Assembly: GCA_963832365.1 (NCBI GenBank)
Contig: CAWHUL010000007.1
Span: forward strand, 52,257 to 116,256
Reading direction: 5' to 3'
From: CAWBRT01 sp963832365
GTDB taxonomy: Bacteria > Acidobacteriota > Terriglobia > Terriglobales > Acidobacteriaceae
Length of the DNA stretch: 64,000 nucleotides
Below the pieces are notes generated by a model that was not told the origin of the DNA, made no database searches, and saw only the letters and a list, made by a program, of their open reading frames with translations. A program made the translations under genes and the position numbers. Every line of letters starts with the position of its first letter. Positions within the stretch are counted from its first letter, which is position 1. This document shows positions 37,342-46,257 of this stretch, piece by piece.

Positions 37342-38766
37342 ATGGCGCTCCGCAACATCGTACCGATAACCGAAAAGCTGCACAGCATCAACCCCGCCAC
37401 CGGTGAGGTGATGCGTACGTGCGAGATCGACTCGGATTCTGCTTTAGAGAGCAAACTTCATAGCGCCAGCGATGCGTTTGCTTTGTGGCGGCAAACACCC
37501 TTCAGCGAACGTTCCCGCTTGATGTTGCGCGCCGACGATCTTCTGGAAGCTGAAAAGCACGAACTCGGGCGAATCATGACCCTGGAGATGGGCAAACCCA
37601 TCCGAGCCGCGGTGCAGGAGGCGGAGAAATGCGCCCGCGCATGCCGCTTCTATGCGGAGCACGCGGAGGCGTTCCTCGCCGATCGGCCCGCCCAGACGGA
37701 TGCCACTCATAGTTATGTGGCTTACCAGCCGCTAGGCCCGGTGCTGGCCATCATGCCGTGGAATTTTCCCTTCTGGCAGGTCTTTCGCTTCGCCGCTCCG
37801 GCGTTGATGGCGGGCAATGTCGGTCTGCTGAAGCATGCGTCTAACGTGCCCCAATGTGCGCTTGCTATTGAGGGGATCTTTCGCCGTGCCGGCTTCCCGG
37901 AGGGCGTATTTCAGACGTTATTGATCGGTTCTGATCGCGTCCCCCGCATTATCGAGGACCCGCGGGTTGTGGCGATCACGCTCACGGGCAGCGTGAATGC
38001 CGGGAGCAGCGTGGCTGCCATGGCCGGCAAACAGATCAAAAAGATGGTGCTGGAACTCGGCGGCAGCGATCCATTCATCGTCATGCCCAGCGCTGATCTG
38101 GAATCGACCGTTGCCAGTGCTGTGCAGGCGCGCATCATCAACAACGGCCAATCCTGCATTGCCGCCAAGCGATTTATCGTACACGATTCGATCTATCACG
38201 AGTTCGAGCGCCGCTTCGTCGAGCGCATGGCGGCTTTGAAGGTTGGTGATCCACTGGACGAAAGTACAGATGTTGGCCCGATGGCGACCGCCGATCTCGT
38301 CACCCTGCTGGAAGATCAGGTGCACCGGACGGTGCAGATGGGAGCGCGCCTGTTGCTGGGCGGCACGCGCCGTCAACGGAAGGGAAACTTCTATGCGCCT
38401 ACCGTGCTGGCTGATATCCCCGAAGAGTCGCCCGCTCGCATAGAGGAGTTATTCGGCCCAGTTGCTTCGCTGTTTCGTGTCCGCGGAATCGAAGAGGCAG
38501 TTGCGCTCGCCAACGACAGCCAGTTCGGACTGGGGTCGAGCTGCTGGACGAACAACGAGCGCGAGCGCCGGCACTTTGTCAACCACATTGAGGCAGGCAT
38601 GGCTTTCGTCAATGGTACGGTTGCCAGCGATCCAAGGGTCCCGTTCGGAGGAGTAAAGCAGTCGGGCTACGGACGCGAGCTTAGCACGGACGGTATTCGC
38701 GAATTCGTGAACATCAAGACCGTCATGATCTATGCGATTGGCCCTGATGCTACCGAGACTGAATAG
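37342..38766 (+). CDS. NAD(P)-dependent aldehyde dehydrogenase (succinate-semialdehyde type)
   Basis: A 474-residue aldehyde dehydrogenase that oxidises an aldehyde to the acid. Motifs are LGPVLAIMPWNFPFWQVFRF, the cofactor region ITLTGSVNAGSSVAAMAG, the general base in VLELGGSDPFIV, the catalytic Cys in NNGQSCIAAKRF, and the C-terminal PFGGVKQSGYGRELS. The overall pattern is closest to succinate-semialdehyde dehydrogenases of the GabD/Sad group. The ATG at 37342 is preferred over a GTG 6 bases earlier because GAGGAGGTG is best spaced to it. A thioesterase remnant follows. Confidence 0.9.
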   Translation: MALRNIVPITEKLHSINPATGEVMRTCEIDSDSALESKLHSASDAFALWRQTPFSERSRLMLRADDLLEAEKHELGRIMTLEMGKPIRAAVQEAEKCARACRFYAEHAEAFLADRPAQTDATHSYVAYQPLGPVLAIMPWNFPFWQVFRFAAPALMAGNVGLLKHASNVPQCALAIEGIFRRAGFPEGVFQTLLIGSDRVPRIIEDPRVVAITLTGSVNAGSSVAAMAGKQIKKMVLELGGSDPFIVMPSADLESTVASAVQARIINNGQSCIAAKRFIVHDSIYHEFERRFVERMAALKVGDPLDESTDVGPMATADLVTLLEDQVHRTVQMGARLLLGGTRRQRKGNFYAPTVLADIPEESPARIEELFGPVASLFRVRGIEEAVALANDSQFGLGSSCWTNNERERRHFVNHIEAGMAFVNGTVASDPRVPFGGVKQSGYGRELSTDGIREFVNIKTVMIYAIGPDATETE

Positions 38767-38817
38767 AAGAGGCGGCGATAATCTTTGCGGCGCTTTCCTC
38801 GGGCAAATCACCGCCGA

Positions 38818-39164
38818 TTCGGCTCTACCGCGCGCATGATCGCCCTGATGGAGACGGCTGGCGCACGCGCCCTGAAGCCGCTGCTTCAGCCCGGCCAGCT
38901 TTCGGTCGGAGTAACGGTCAACATCAAGCATCTGGCGGCCACGCCCAACCACACCCGAGTTTCCGCGAAAGCCACGTTCCTCGGCATGGAAGGTAAACTC
39001 TACAAGTTCAAGGTCGAAGCCTTCGATCCTGGGGCAAGATTGGCGAGGGTGAGCACAGTCGCGCGATCACCAGTACGGAACGGTTGATGCAAGGGGCGAA
39101 GGCGCGTCTCCAGTCCACCGGAGCAGGACCGGGCGCGCCGGGTGCCGAAGGAAAAGGCCGATAG
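38818..39164 (+). pseudogene. Fluoroacetyl-CoA thioesterase-like protein, truncated and frameshifted
   Basis: Hotdog-fold thioesterase remnant: MIALMETAGARALKPLLQPG, LSVGVTVNIKHLAATPNHT and KATFLGMEGKLYKFKVEAFD, then after a one-base gap in a G run near 39033 the frame continues GEGEHSRAITSTERLM. The N-terminal strand region of the family is missing. A 70-base piece of the same gene is found at 25972-26041. The product is probably not functional. Confidence 0.7.
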
Positions 39165-39564
39165 CGGCGGTAGCAATTATCGCCAGCGCGGTGGCCTTTC
39201 TGGAAAGAGGCGATCTTGAGCCCGGCAACAAATGCGCCTGGAATGGCAGTTGAAGCTGGAACAAATCTAATCCGATGCGCATGTCCTGGTCGCCTGAGAA
39301 CGCTGTGGAATGAGGTCAGCCTTGATAGGCGTAGACCAGGCTAATGACCCGCCTAGACCGATTTTCGGTCACGCGAGGGTTAGGGCTCCATTTTTGCGAA
39401 TGAGATGTCGTACGACCGCATCTGACTCCATTGTGAGGTTCGAATCGGGCTCTTGGGGAAAGGAGGAGAAGCCGGCGGGCGATTTCTGGGGAGGGTTACT
39501 GCCGGTTTGCAGTTGGAGGCCGGGGTAGTTGTCCCGGCCAGCTCCGTGTGTTCGCTTGTGGCAG
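39165..39564. other. Intergenic region at the left edge of the island
   Basis: About 400 bases between the thioesterase remnant and the first island gene. No gene is supported, and I found no copy of the tRNA-Leu 3' end here that would mark the left attachment site. Confidence 0.3.
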
Positions 39565-40020
39565 CTAGACAGCGTTCTGGACTGTGGTCGAACCACCGGC
39601 TACCGGCGCCTTCTCCGACTTTCCTTGCTCCGTCACCCAATATCGCCACCCCTTGCGCCTTCTTCCAGTCCTGGTGACCCATCCTTTGGCGACCAAAATG
39701 TCTATGCGGAAAGCACATCTCTGCTCACCTTCATCCTTCAACCCAACAAAGCTGTAATCAACTCGGTCTTGTACCCAGAGCTTGGATGCTATCATCCGTT
39801 CCGCAACTGCCTGTACAAACGCAAGCTCATAACCGCAAAAACTAGCCAGGCGGACTGGGTCGGTGCCCTCGAAAATAGCAGCGAGGACAACAACCGCGTA
39901 ATCGAGACATGGATCGTTAATCGGGCTGACATAGTTATGAATGAGCTGGAGTCGCTGGCAATTGTCCAGTGCCATGTAGCCGGCGAAATAGTCCAGTAGC
40001 GCACAAGTTTTCTTTTTCAT
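39565..40020 (-). CDS. Winged-helix-like hypothetical protein
   Basis: A 151-residue protein. The central part (VVVLAAIFEGTDPVRLASFCGYELAFVQAVAERMIASKLW) has the helix spacing of a winged helix-turn-helix, followed by a strand pair and a basic tail (RTGRRRKGWRYWVTEQGKSE). It looks like a DNA-binding protein of the kind found on prophage-like islands. The start is at 40020 behind AGAGG. It is the last gene of the leftward block and lies 95 bases beyond the primase-like gene. Confidence 0.55.
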   Translation of the reverse strand: MKKKTCALLDYFAGYMALDNCQRLQLIHNYVSPINDPCLDYAVVVLAAIFEGTDPVRLASFCGYELAFVQAVAERMIASKLWVQDRVDYSFVGLKDEGEQRCAFRIDILVAKGWVTRTGRRRKGWRYWVTEQGKSEKAPVAGGSTTVQNAV

Positions 40021-40115
40021 AAAAGCCTCTTCAAATAGATAGCGGGCGCAATAACGTGCTTCCGCTACTAACGGGGTCGAAAGTGTATAAACGGAATGTT
40101 TGACTGTATCGGCGC

Positions 40116-40910
40116 TTATTCGCGGGGGGATGGATCAGAACTTTGACGGTAATCGTCGGGAACGTTAGGAGCCACCACCCTGCGGAGCATGCTACGGAGC
40201 CGTTCCGCGATGGTGCATGATTTCAATGCATCGCTGGGGTCTGGCGCGGGACAGAGCAGCGATTCGGTGTGAAACCAAGAGGCGAGTGTCTTTTCCTCGA
40301 ACGCCATCGCCTGGTTGCCCCTGCCGCTGCGCTCGTTGTCATACATCAGGTACAGATGCTTCACGCCGAGCATTCTAAGATATGCAATGTGCTTGCGGCC
40401 TAATTTTTTAGTGAGGGGGCACAGCACGGGCGTGTTCGGACTGAGGGCTCTACAGGCAAGGAAGTCGAACGCGCCTTCTACCACGATCACTGAGCGGCTA
40501 TGCAAGATACGCCAGGCCATCTGCGAAGATGCCCCGAGCCAAACCGGACCAAGGGGCTTGATCCCCATGAAGTGGTACTTGCCCTTTGTCCCGATGTCGC
40601 TGCCTTCAAGAGGTTTTGTCTGCGCGTATGAGCATGCGCCGTCAATATCATGAAGGGGGAATACAAAGCAGGCGCCTGGCTGCATGACCTTGGGGACGAA
40701 AAATATATCGTGCTCGGCGAGTACCGAAGGTAGGTTCTTGCGGATGAGGTGAAGGCTGGGTTTCCAGCCGCGCTCTTCTACCACTATCTTGGCCGTTAGG
40801 CTCAGTTTGTCCTTTTCCGGCCATTTCTGGACGATACGGTCATACAGCTTGTCGGTTTCCGCCATGAGCGTCGGGATATCCTCGTAACAGCGGAGCTTAT
40901 GCGATTCCAT
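40116..40910 (-). CDS. DnaG-like primase fragment with Toprim domain
   Basis: A 264-residue protein. The N-terminal half resembles the catalytic N-part of DnaG-type primases (PKVMQPGACFVFPLHDIDG, then KYHFMGIKPLGPVWLG). The Toprim domain shows the conserved Glu in VIVVEGAFDFLACRAL and an acidic pair in YLMYDNERSGRGNQA, where the usual DxD is D-N-E. No zinc-binding domain or helicase-binding tail is present, so it is shorter than a chromosomal primase. Its start overlaps the upstream gene by 14 bases, and it is followed functionally by the helicase gene, making a compact replication module. Confidence 0.75.
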   Translation of the reverse strand: MESHKLRCYEDIPTLMAETDKLYDRIVQKWPEKDKLSLTAKIVVEERGWKPSLHLIRKNLPSVLAEHDIFFVPKVMQPGACFVFPLHDIDGACSYAQTKPLEGSDIGTKGKYHFMGIKPLGPVWLGASSQMAWRILHSRSVIVVEGAFDFLACRALSPNTPVLCPLTKKLGRKHIAYLRMLGVKHLYLMYDNERSGRGNQAMAFEEKTLASWFHTESLLCPAPDPSDALKSCTIAERLRSMLRRVVAPNVPDDYRQSSDPSPRE

Positions 40911-41883
40911 AAAACTCCTTTACGGTTACCCACACCTTGTGATTGCAGGGGCAGAGGTAGTCTTGGCCATCCTTATAAATCTTTCCGTTTTGGCATCGGG
41001 TGCAGGCGGGGTCGGGCACTTGCTCGTAGAATCCCGGCTCCGTGGTGGGGCGTTTCTTCGGTGGCGCCCATTCGGCGGGGGTGTCAGCATCCAGCTTCTT
41101 GACGAAGGCCTCGCGCCCGAGCGCGGCGGCGGACAGGTTAGCCCGGTACCAGTCGTTCTTAACGTGGTCTAGCTGGTAAGCGATGCAGGCGCGGAGCCGG
41201 GGCGCGGGAATCCCGAATCTATCCTCCGCCCAGTCGCGGATGTCAGTCGGGGCGGCAGCAGGGATGGGTTTATTCTCTGGCTGAACAGGGGATTTATACT
41301 CGGGCTGAACAGGAGATTGAGTATGGTTTTCTTCTGTAACAGAACACACATACATACCTTCCTGTTTGTCTTGTACTTGTACTTTACTTATCTTAGGGGC
41401 TGTTTTTGTTGATTCGTTAGGGACTTGCGTCAACTCACACCCTTCTGTCCTAAGTAAATCTGGAGGACAGAGGGCTCTGTCATAAGTAAAATTGGAGGAC
41501 ACAGGCCTCTGTCCTAAGTAACGAGGTACCTCAGAACGCCGGCGATCCTCCTTCAGCGTTTGGTGCTCTTCGAATTTCACATAGTGAATAAAAGGCCCTT
41601 CCGGACGCTCATAGCCGTCCTCGCCATAGAGCACGACAATACTCGCCTGGACCAATTCATCGCGCAGCTTCTTTACCGCCTGGTTCTTCCAATTCTGCTT
41701 CCGGGGGAAACAACGCACGCGCAGCCATGTTGGGTCTGCCCAGTGATTCCCGAAGTCGTCGAGCAAAGGGAGGAGCCTGGTGAAGAGGTTCTCCGCCCGC
41801 GGTGACAGCTTGTCAATGTCCGCCGAGTCCGCGTAATACGACAGCATCCGCCGGCCAACGTCGGGCTTCGCCTTCGCCATCAT
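40897..41883 (-). CDS. Phage-type replication protein with C-terminal zinc motif
   Basis: A 328-residue protein between the helicase and primase genes. The N-terminal 110 residues (GRRMLSYYADSADIDKLSPRAENLFTRLLPLLDDFGNHW, AVKKLRDELVQASIVVLY, FIHYVKFEEHQTLKEDRR) look like the winged-helix domain of phage replication initiators or replisome organisers. The middle is low in complexity (SPVQPEYKSPVQPENKP). The C-terminus has Cys pairs CTRCQNGKI and CPCNHK that could bind zinc. The start ATGATGG overlaps the helicase stop, behind GAGGAGGTG. It probably loads the helicase at an island origin (inference). Confidence 0.65.
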   Translation of the reverse strand: MMAKAKPDVGRRMLSYYADSADIDKLSPRAENLFTRLLPLLDDFGNHWADPTWLRVRCFPRKQNWKNQAVKKLRDELVQASIVVLYGEDGYERPEGPFIHYVKFEEHQTLKEDRRRSEVPRYLGQRPVSSNFTYDRALCPPDLLRTEGCELTQVPNESTKTAPKISKVQVQDKQEGMYVCSVTEENHTQSPVQPEYKSPVQPENKPIPAAAPTDIRDWAEDRFGIPAPRLRACIAYQLDHVKNDWYRANLSAAALGREAFVKKLDADTPAEWAPPKKRPTTEPGFYEQVPDPACTRCQNGKIYKDGQDYLCPCNHKVWVTVKEFYGIA

Positions 41884-43460
41884 TGCACCTCCTCGGGTAG
41901 GTGAATCTCTGTCACTTCCGCCGGCGTAGGAGCTGGCTTCGGCTTGGGGTTATCGGCGGGCCCGCCCGTGATCGCATCCGCCTCCGCGTCGGTGATAATG
42001 CGCTCAGGTGCAGTCTCCCGGACTCGGTCGGTACGGGGATCAATGTAGACCAGGCCGCGCATCGGTTCTTTGCCCATGCGGGGTGCTTTGACCACGTCAA
42101 TTTCAATTTGCCTGTTCAAACGCATTTCAGGCGTCGAATACACGCTGAAAATAAAATCCATGTAGTGGCAGTACTCGCTGTATTCACGAATTGCATCGCG
42201 CTGATACCGGCGCTCATCACCCTCAACTTTGTCGGCGGCGTCTTTCCCCGCCCGGTTGACCTGGATCGGGCTAATGAGGACGATTCCACGGTCATTGTCG
42301 AAATGGCGAGTCAGCTTCTGGCAATCCGCGATGAGTTTCTTCCGCGCCGCCTGTTCGAGCCTGACATCGCTACCGACGTCGAGGGTTCCGAGGTAATCAA
42401 TGACAACCACATCGTAGTTCCATTTTTTGTGGTTGTTAGTCAGGTGATCGAGAATTTCGGCGTACGTGTGGAACTGCTGGCAATCTACGGCGCCCGAAAC
42501 CAAGGTACGATTCTTGAGACCTTCGGTGATAACTCGCATATTTTCGACATGCTTTGTGGTCAATTTCTTGCGGTACGCCTCATCCCCGCCGCGCGCCATG
42601 TTCCAGACAAAACGCGGAGGCAGGGCAAAAGTACTCATGTACTTTTCGTAGGCTTGGAACGCCATGATTTCCCAGAGCCCCTGCGGGTTGTGCTCGGTGG
42701 AGTTGTAGAGCACCACTGCCCCTTGCGCGATAAGGTTGTAGACGATCGAGTGCAGGGTAGTGCTTTTGCCATCGCCGCTTTGCCCAAGGACACCGATGTA
42801 ACTATTCATGTTGGCGTCCCGGCCAACTAGCGCGTAATTGTCGATAAAGCTAAATCCAAGTTTCCATCGCTTGCCGCACACGCCATCGAGAGCGCTGGCC
42901 AGGCATTCTTGCATGTAATCGGCATTTTCGTGCAGCCAGCCAGCCGGCTTTTTGACCTCCGACTGAATGTCCGACGTACGCTTTTGCGCAAGCCACTGGA
43001 GCGCGGAGTCCGGCCCTTTAACGACCGCTCCTTTTTTGTTCTTCTTGCCGTCCACACAGATGATGTTTGCGTTCATAAAATTGAGCGACCAGAACAAGGC
43101 GCGGGCGTACTTTATGGATTCGTCCACCAGTAGGTCGATATCGGTAATCTCCGGCTTCCGCTGCTCCCAGTCCGCGATGAAAGCATCCAGCTCCTGCTGC
43201 ACTGATTGGTGCAGCCCAAGAGTTGCGCCATCGTTCGGCAACGTCAGGGTGTACTGGAGCAGGGTTCTGGTGTCCGGGCACTTACCGCGGTCGCGGTGGA
43301 ACATCAGGATTGCCCTCAGGGTGTCTTTGTAAGTGGACTCGCCGTGAGAATTCGCGAACGGCGTCACCGTCAGCATCTCCTCCAGTCGTTGGCGGTACCG
43401 GAGAAGAGCTTCGTGATGGTCATTGTTAAGCAGCGCGTAGACAAGTTCTTCGATCACCAT
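41880..43460 (-). CDS. DnaB-like replicative helicase
   Basis: A 526-residue RecA-fold helicase of the DnaB/phage type. It has an N-terminal helical domain (MVIEELVYALLNNDHHEALLRYRQRLEEML), Walker A (GVLGQSGDGKSTTLHS), Walker B (YDVVVIDYLGTLDVG) and a further conserved strand (GIVLISPIQVNRAGKD). The C-terminal 60 residues are Pro/Glu-rich. The ATG at 43460 is chosen because it overlaps the stop of the small upstream gene (ATGGTGA). However, the frame stays open to 43586 and there encodes CDQC and CRIC pairs, a likely zinc site, so a longer N-terminus or a frameshift join is possible. Confidence 0.8.
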   Translation of the reverse strand: MVIEELVYALLNNDHHEALLRYRQRLEEMLTVTPFANSHGESTYKDTLRAILMFHRDRGKCPDTRTLLQYTLTLPNDGATLGLHQSVQQELDAFIADWEQRKPEITDIDLLVDESIKYARALFWSLNFMNANIICVDGKKNKKGAVVKGPDSALQWLAQKRTSDIQSEVKKPAGWLHENADYMQECLASALDGVCGKRWKLGFSFIDNYALVGRDANMNSYIGVLGQSGDGKSTTLHSIVYNLIAQGAVVLYNSTEHNPQGLWEIMAFQAYEKYMSTFALPPRFVWNMARGGDEAYRKKLTTKHVENMRVITEGLKNRTLVSGAVDCQQFHTYAEILDHLTNNHKKWNYDVVVIDYLGTLDVGSDVRLEQAARKKLIADCQKLTRHFDNDRGIVLISPIQVNRAGKDAADKVEGDERRYQRDAIREYSEYCHYMDFIFSVYSTPEMRLNRQIEIDVVKAPRMGKEPMRGLVYIDPRTDRVRETAPERIITDAEADAITGGPADNPKPKPAPTPAEVTEIHLPEEVQ

Positions 43461-43654
43461 GTCACTGTCTCCACAGATGCGACACGGTTTATCCGCAATG
43501 CCCCTCGGACTTCGGAGCTCATGTTGCCGTCGCGCACACTGGTCGCAGAGCGGTTCTGTTGAGTTGTATGAAGCGTGGGGCAGCAATCGTGCCCCTTAGA
43601 AACGCAGTCGCCCAGGCAAACGCCTGGCGCCGCCACATGATAAATGTCGCTCAT
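43454..43654 (-). CDS. Small Cys-rich protein upstream of the helicase
   Basis: A 66-residue frame starting MSDIYHVAAPGVCLGDCVSKGHDCC. It overlaps the helicase start by 7 bases and covers, in another frame, the Cys-rich possible N-terminus of the helicase. Either this is a separate small zinc protein coupled to the helicase, or its first 25 residues belong to the helicase protein and the frames are separated by an indel near 43575. Confidence 0.4.
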   Translation of the reverse strand: MSDIYHVAAPGVCLGDCVSKGHDCCPTLHTTQQNRSATSVRDGNMSSEVRGALRINRVASVETVTW

Positions 43655-43708
43655 TCCCTAACCTCTTAACAGCCTCTCATTCCCACGCCATCTCTATCCT
43701 TTAGAGGC

Positions 43709-43741
43709 GGGGAGGCTCGGGAATGACTGGCCTCCCCTTTT
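43709..43741 (+). terminator. Hairpin with T run (plus-strand terminator-like)
   Basis: Perfect 8-bp stem GGGGAGGC (43709-43716) with GCCTCCCC (43730-43737), then four T. It points along the plus strand, but no plus-strand gene lies upstream. Confidence 0.6.
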
Positions 43742-43831
43742 GCACACCCGGCCGGCCAGCCGGGAGCGTATCAATATTTAATACTGCTCATTTGAGGAAC
43801 TCATAGTCGACAAACTTATTCACCCGTGCAA

Positions 43832-44458
43832 TTACCTCCGGGCAACAATTCGTTTCTCGATACGGCGAATGAGTGCGTTTTGAACTTTTGCTGCGCGTGC
43901 GGAGACAATCCAGTCGGGTGATAACCGCCATGGTTCGCCACCATCCATTACGCGGCGATACTCAATCCAGCACCCGCTTTCCTCAATTTGCACCACGTAC
44001 TCCGCGAGCAGGAGTTCAGGCTTGACCTGGAAGGCAACGCACTCCGGCAAGTTAATGCCTCGCTGGCGACGATTGCATTGGTCTATTGAAGCATCTATAA
44101 GGGCTGACAAAGATGGGATAAAGGCGACGAGATGACGAATAGGCGCGTCGGCTCCGGCAAGCTGAGTCGAAACGCTCCATGCACCGCGGTCGTCCATCCA
44201 CTGATGTACGCTATTTTGGCCAAGTTCGTATGGGGGTTGCTCTCCACGTTTGATCGCGCTCACCCACGCCGGATTCCAGACAGTCACATCGACATGCACC
44301 GGAAACGCCTCAAAACCGTAGTGCTCAAAAACATTAGTAACGACGCGGGTAGTGGCGATGCAAGAGGATGGACCAAAATACTTGCGCACATGACTCCTTG
44401 CATGGTTCTGGACAATCACTGCGACATCCTCAGCGGCTGGTCTGTTTGTTGTTGTCAT
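43832..44458 (-). CDS. Hypothetical island protein with conserved Cys and His, possible papain-like fold
   Basis: A 208-residue protein. A Cys in a helix-starting context (FGPSSCIATTRVVTNVFEHYGF), then HVDVTVWNP, and a His-strand further on (APIRHLVAFIPSLSALIDASIDQ) give an order reminiscent of papain-like Cys peptidase or transglutaminase folds. I do not recognise a family with certainty. The C-terminus is basic and helical (ARAAKVQNALIRRIEKRIVARR). It starts MTTTNRPAAEDVAVIVQNHAR at 44458. It is one of several orphan genes between the replication module and the integrase. Confidence 0.55.
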   Translation of the reverse strand: MTTTNRPAAEDVAVIVQNHARSHVRKYFGPSSCIATTRVVTNVFEHYGFEAFPVHVDVTVWNPAWVSAIKRGEQPPYELGQNSVHQWMDDRGAWSVSTQLAGADAPIRHLVAFIPSLSALIDASIDQCNRRQRGINLPECVAFQVKPELLLAEYVVQIEESGCWIEYRRVMDGGEPWRLSPDWIVSARAAKVQNALIRRIEKRIVARR

Positions 44459-44574
44459 TTGAAAAACGATGCTCCAAGAATGCAGTCTTAATACTCCCCT
44501 CTCCTATCGTTGACGAAGGGCATTGCATTTCTGACTGCCTGGTAGTTTACGGATCTATGGGGAGTCATTTACCG

Positions 44575-45294
44575 TCAGCGGCTTGGCAATGTTTCACTCT
44601 CCCGCGGTGCGACGCTGAGCACGCGTCCTGCTGGGCTCGCTTGACATTCGATGGAGAATTCCCGCTGCTGGGTGTTTGGCGCGGCCTTTGCCCCATTCTT
44701 TAGGGAAAGTGGTTCAGCATCACGCAGGTCGGCCACGAACGTTATCGACCGATAGTAGTTGTCAAGAGGAACGAATACCCCAGCCGACTTTGCCCACGAT
44801 TTTAGTGGACTTCCACAGGAGTGTGTCCAGGGCAACACCTCTATCCCCCAACCCCGCAGATGCAGCCGGCGAAGATCAGCATGGAAGCCGACGCCATCTC
44901 CGTACCCTGCGCCATCGCCGGAAAGCAATACCGCGACACCGGGAGGCTGCACATCGGGTGCGGTTCGCAGCATGTGGACCTGAAGACATTGATCTACGCC
45001 TTGCTCTCGCCCGGAAGAAGCGCCGCGCTCGTAGAGTTCTACCTTGGCGCCCGTGTCGCGAAGGAGCTTTTCTATATATGGGTCAGCGGCGGCGGAACCG
45101 ATGCAGATCACCCTACCAACTTGCCGGTTCGCCAAAGCAAGTTTGAGGAGATTTTTGAAGTGGATACGTACGCCAGCGCCAAACGTAAAGCCCTCGGTTC
45201 TTGCCGCATACGCCTGCCCTGCAATGAATATGTTGCTGGCATCCCAAAACACATAAACCGCATGTTGCTTGCTGTCTTCCATACGTCTGGCCAT
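44575..45294 (-). CDS. NYN/PIN-like ribonuclease domain protein
   Basis: A 239-residue protein of the NYN (LabA/DUF88) type. The acidic residues expected at a metal-dependent nuclease site are in VYVFWDASNIFI, REQGVDQCLQVHM and LLSGDGAGYGDGVGFHADL. The fold order (strand, helix, strand with ICIGSAAADPYIEKLL) fits. I placed the start at 45294 (MARRMEDSKQ); a longer frame would add 40 residues of unlikely sequence. NYN proteins cut RNA. On mobile islands such domains can serve in RNA decay or in defence, but nothing here fixes the role. Confidence 0.7.
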   Translation of the reverse strand: MARRMEDSKQHAVYVFWDASNIFIAGQAYAARTEGFTFGAGVRIHFKNLLKLALANRQVGRVICIGSAAADPYIEKLLRDTGAKVELYERGASSGREQGVDQCLQVHMLRTAPDVQPPGVAVLLSGDGAGYGDGVGFHADLRRLHLRGWGIEVLPWTHSCGSPLKSWAKSAGVFVPLDNYYRSITFVADLRDAEPLSLKNGAKAAPNTQQREFSIECQASPAGRVLSVAPRESETLPSR

Positions 45295-45410
45295 TCCAAT
45301 CCCTGGATTCCGGGTTGTAACCGGCTTCAGGCTGCGTTCACTGCCCACTATCCACCTTCTCGAGGAACACATTGACCTCGTTCGTTTATCGAGTGCCCTC
45401 TGTGCAATGC

Positions 45411-45986
45411 TCATCGCATCGCTATTTTCCCAAGCATGACCCAGGCGATGCGGCCACCACAGGCCTCACCTTTTTCTGGGCAGCCCGTGTAGTGTCCTCG
45501 CGCCCACTCGATCCGCGCCTTTCTTTCCGCGCGTTCCGTGTCGCTCATTTCCGGATACATGGCATCAATCTGCTCAGGAGTTGGTCGCGTCTCCGCATTG
45601 AGGTACGGAGCAAACACGTCAGGCAGCTCGATGGGATCATCGTCGAGGTACAATTGACTATCCACAGCGGAATATACTTGGCGTCCATACGCGACCACCA
45701 TCTTGCCGGCGATAGACCCCCACTTCTCGCTGTATGCCGCTAAAAAGATGAGAGACGGGCAAGCTTCGAACAGCTCTGCCATCTGGTCGTCGGTACTTGC
45801 CAACTGATCGCAGAGGAAGTATTCCATACCGTGCGAGCTGTATACCTTGATATTGCGTGAACAACTATCGCTCTTGTCCTCGCTGTCCCAGTCTTCCCAT
45901 GTGAAAATGGATCGCAACCCTTGTTCTGCTTTTGCGATGTCATCCTGATTGCCGATGACATGAATGTAAATATGGCGATCTCGCAT
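45411..45986 (-). CDS. Orphan island protein, first of two tandem paralogues
   Basis: A 191-residue protein related to its neighbour at 46258. Shared blocks in order: HIYIHVIGNQDDIAKAEQGL against HFAIRVIGATNDIALAEQDL, a TLIFL/SLIFL strand, VAYG/RAYG, DVFAPYL against DIFGRYL, then TRPTPEQ against TRPTPAQ and a basic helix. This copy ends with a Cys-containing tail (GCPEKGEACGGRIAWVMLG) absent from the other. The ATG at 45986 is used; a GTG 15 bases upstream is possible. Family unknown. Confidence 0.6.
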   Translation of the reverse strand: MRDRHIYIHVIGNQDDIAKAEQGLRSIFTWEDWDSEDKSDSCSRNIKVYSSHGMEYFLCDQLASTDDQMAELFEACPSLIFLAAYSEKWGSIAGKMVVAYGRQVYSAVDSQLYLDDDPIELPDVFAPYLNAETRPTPEQIDAMYPEMSDTERAERKARIEWARGHYTGCPEKGEACGGRIAWVMLGKIAMR

Positions 45987-46257
45987 AATTCTGGTACTCA
46001 CCTAGTAACCTTCCCTTCTGTAGTTGCCTAAACAACACCTGAATCTGGGTACTGCAAAGTCCGCGAATCTCCATGAAGTCCGAATCAGTCAAGTGCGCGA
46101 AACCTGGCCACCAGTCCGGAGAAGTCTCGCACCTGTGTTTCGCTTCGCGCCCCGCAGCGATGAGTGAACCACGCCGCGGCACCAGTGCGAAGCGCAAAGC
46201 GGCCACCGATGATACTCACAACCCTTGCGCCGGCGACAAGGGCCGTGCTCACATCAA

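Noticed and set aside
39440..39510. Candidate left attachment site near GGTTCGAATCGGGCTC
   Set aside because: It resembles a tRNA T-loop only superficially and does not match the tRNA-Leu 3' end at 53579-53600.
45940..46206. 88-residue minus-strand frame between the two paralogues
   Set aside because: No ribosome site or family; it overlaps the start of the downstream paralogue.
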